Origin: Monocercomonoides exilis
Taxonomy: Eukaryota > Preaxostyla > Oxymonadida > Polymastigidae
Reading direction: 5' to 3'
DNA length: 64,000 nucleotides
Assembly (NCBI GenBank): GCA_001643675.2
Contig: LSRY02000002.1
Coordinates: 347,501-411,500 of the forward strand
The notes below the pieces were generated by a model. That model ran no database searches. It worked only from the letters and a program-made list of their open reading frames with translations, and was not told the DNA's origin. Shown in pieces: positions 62,259 through 64,000 of the stretch (position 1 is the stretch's first letter; each line of letters begins with the position of its first letter). A program made the translations under genes and the position numbers.

Positions 62259-64000
62259 AGAGATTCAATGACTTTTGAGTGTCAAACTGAAGGTTGTTCA
62301 ACAAGACAAATTATTCGTGATCTGCATAATTTTTCTTCAGGAAAGGTTCATTGCCCATTTTGTTGGAAATGTCATATGGAAATGAAAGAAAACAAAAAGC
62401 TTCGTCTTTTAAAGCTTACGCAATGTGGAATATTGATAGTTGAACCTTCAAACTCTTCTGATGAAATCAGGCGTCATTCATTTGGTTCTGTTATGAATAA
62501 AATATTCTTTATTATTGAAGATGAGGTTGTAGGTGCATTGCATTGTGGAGATCGTGTTAGCATTGTTGGAGTCTGGGAGAAAAAAGTTCAAATGGAAATT
62601 CGAGGCATTGAAAAAGAAGGACTGATTTTGAATGGAACTTATATGAATGCTCCAATAAGATGGGATATGTCCGTTAGGGTGCTTACTGTTAAAAGAATTC
62701 CTCCGTTATGTGTTTCATTAGATGACTACCTTCCTGAAAGTCTTATTACGCCTCCTAAGCCCTCCATATTCCACAGTAAATATTCTTTTCAGCCGAAAAT
62801 GGAAGCTGAATGCTGTCAAAGCTCATCGGATTATTATAACGATGAACCTTCAACTTCTGCATTATTTGGAGACTCGTCAGAAGAGGAAATTTGCAATAGC
62901 GTGATCGGAATTGTTGCACGTTTATCAACTCTTTCATCATATTTAGGAATGAACTCATTTTCAAAAAGAGGACTTTTTAATAACTTACAAATGGGAATGT
63001 TATTGAGTTTGGTAAATACAGCTTCTCAGGCACAATATTATGGTCTAAGCGAATCCGAAACAATGAATCGTGCAAATCAATTAAAAACTCCTGAGTTTAC
63101 TGATGATTGTCCTTTTTTCCTTGGTAAGAAAAATCAGAGCGAGAATGATTTTTTTCAAAAATATGATAAGTGTAAAATTCCTTCTTCGTTGTCTCCACTT
63201 CATCAAATTAATATTCTCGTAATTGGGGATAGTGGCGGAGTTATCAGACAGATGATGAAGAGAGTATCTTCGTGGATAAGTCGATGGGCTTGTTACAACA
63301 ACCCTCTTCATAGTTCTCTTCAAAATGCTGTAGGAGAAAAGCCTTTGAGTCTCTCTGCATCATTCAATAGAGGCTCAGATGCTAGTATTGAATGGACAAA
63401 TGCAGGCTGTTTGGCGCTCGCAAGAGGTGGTGTCTGCTTTATTCCACATGGAAACCTGTTGAAAAAGAAGGATGTTGAAGTTCTGTATGGAGTAATGAGG
63501 GGAACATACCAAATAAATCAGCAAAGTGCGCAAGAACTTTACATGTTGCCAACACTTATTGAAGATGAAAATGAAGAAGAAGAGATTTCAAGTGAAAAAA
63601 TGGAAAAAGATGAATCGTCAAAAGAAACAAATGAAGAATTTCCAGCAGCAAATTCTTCTTCAAAAGATGAAACTAATCATCCGACTATTTCATCACAACA
63701 CTTGCATCATATATCTCTCCTTCGAGAATCATCGAATCAAAGTTGTGCCGTTTGGATGATTATTGAAAGAGATCGACGAAAAGGAAAGGGAGAAACAGGA
63801 AAAGATCGATCCAATTCAAGAGGGACATCAGAAGATGATGTCATAAATAACCAGTTGTCACTTGGAGCCAACTGGACCAAGTTGCCAGATTGGTTTTTAG
63901 ATCACTTTGATTTGGTTTTTAACTATCCTGATGTTCAGAGCACAGGAACGGCTGCTGTTGGAGAAGAAATGAGACAGGAAATAGCTGACGCTATTCTGAC
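61754..64000 (+). CDS. MCMDC2: MCMDC2-like protein (MCM-domain protein with degenerate ATPase), 3' truncated
   Basis: Distant relative of the MCM2-7 helicase subunits. In mouse, MCMDC2 supports meiotic recombination. Exons 61754-62178 and 62261 to the window end give 721 residues, unfinished. The N-terminal alpha/beta part resembles MCMDC2 (RKVIFSLLGEKFHLWSEDQL). An OB-type zinc site follows, with Cys 149, 154, 173 and 176 (CQTEGC...CPFC), and then an OB strand region GALHCGDRVSIVGV. The AAA-like part has a Walker A position reading GDSGGVIRQ at 464-472, lacking the Lys and Ser/Thr. The Walker B position reads GGVCFIPHGN at 531-540, lacking Asp-Glu. An acidic insertion (about 571-595) precedes CAVWMII and DWFLDHFDLVFNYPD. 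ATP hydrolysis is therefore unlikely. An in-frame TAA at 61745 supports the ATG at 61754. A strongly diverged MCM8/9 is less likely. Confidence 0.8.
62179..62260 (+). other. Intron of the MCMDC2-like gene (82 nt)
   Basis: Donor GTATGT, acceptor ATAAAG preceded by a 27-nt T run; phase 2 (AT|A), joining STPFVE-I to DSMTFECQTEG. Without this splice the upstream frame stops at 62276-62278. Confidence 0.85.
62228..62254. repeat. 27-nt poly-T tract
   Basis: A homopolymer just upstream of the 3' splice site serves as an extreme polypyrimidine tract. It is prone to length variation and sequencing error. Confidence 0.9.

Noticed and set aside
1-64000. CRISPR arrays, bacterial operons, tRNA or rRNA genes
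   Set aside because: None is recognisable. Intergenic repeats are simple AT tracts, the MITE and the 164-bp pair, and no tRNA cloverleaf was spotted by reading, although a covariance scan was not possible.

Overview
This window looks like nuclear DNA of a metamonad protist, most probably an oxymonad of the Monocercomonoides/Blattamonas type. The evidence is very long, AT-rich-flanked genes with short spliceosomal introns, eukaryotic core genes (prefoldin 3, a TFIIIC large subunit, a MON2-like protein, an MCMDC2-like protein), abundant Ser-homopolymer insertions and a family of giant beta-helix surface proteins. The standard genetic code fits every gene. The species assignment is inference.

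Layout. 1-9828 (+) is the 3' part of a giant type I membrane protein: tandem GGx/FxxN beta-helix modules, one transmembrane helix, then a cytoplasmic kinase C-lobe without catalytic residues. 9829-13790 is intergenic; it holds a degenerate GC-richer island at about 10.6-12.5 kb and one copy of a 164-bp dispersed repeat. 13791-20726 (+) is a second member of the surface family, with a signal peptide. 20727-24403 is AT-rich and holds a 451-bp pogo/Tigger-like MITE and the second copy of the 164-bp repeat. 24404-38113 (-) encodes a 4569-residue HEAT-type protein resembling MON2. 38923-46668 (-) is the third surface-family member, inverted relative to the second and almost identical to it in the transmembrane/tail block.

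The right quarter is housekeeping. 47391-57678 (+) is a spliced gene for the largest TFIIIC subunit (GTF3C1/tau138-like). 58072-60419 (-) is a spliced gene for an unrecognised charged protein. It shares a 97-bp divergent promoter with prefoldin subunit 3 (60517-61412, +, five exons). 61754 to the window end is a two-exon, 3'-truncated MCMDC2-like gene whose Walker A and B motifs are degenerate.

Nine introns could be resolved by reading frame and homology. All start GT(T/A)TG and are 55-104 nt long. The most unusual content is the three-member family of Pmp-like beta-helix receptors with N-lobe-less pseudokinase tails. These could be signalling or scaffolding receptors at the surface of a protist that lives among bacteria.
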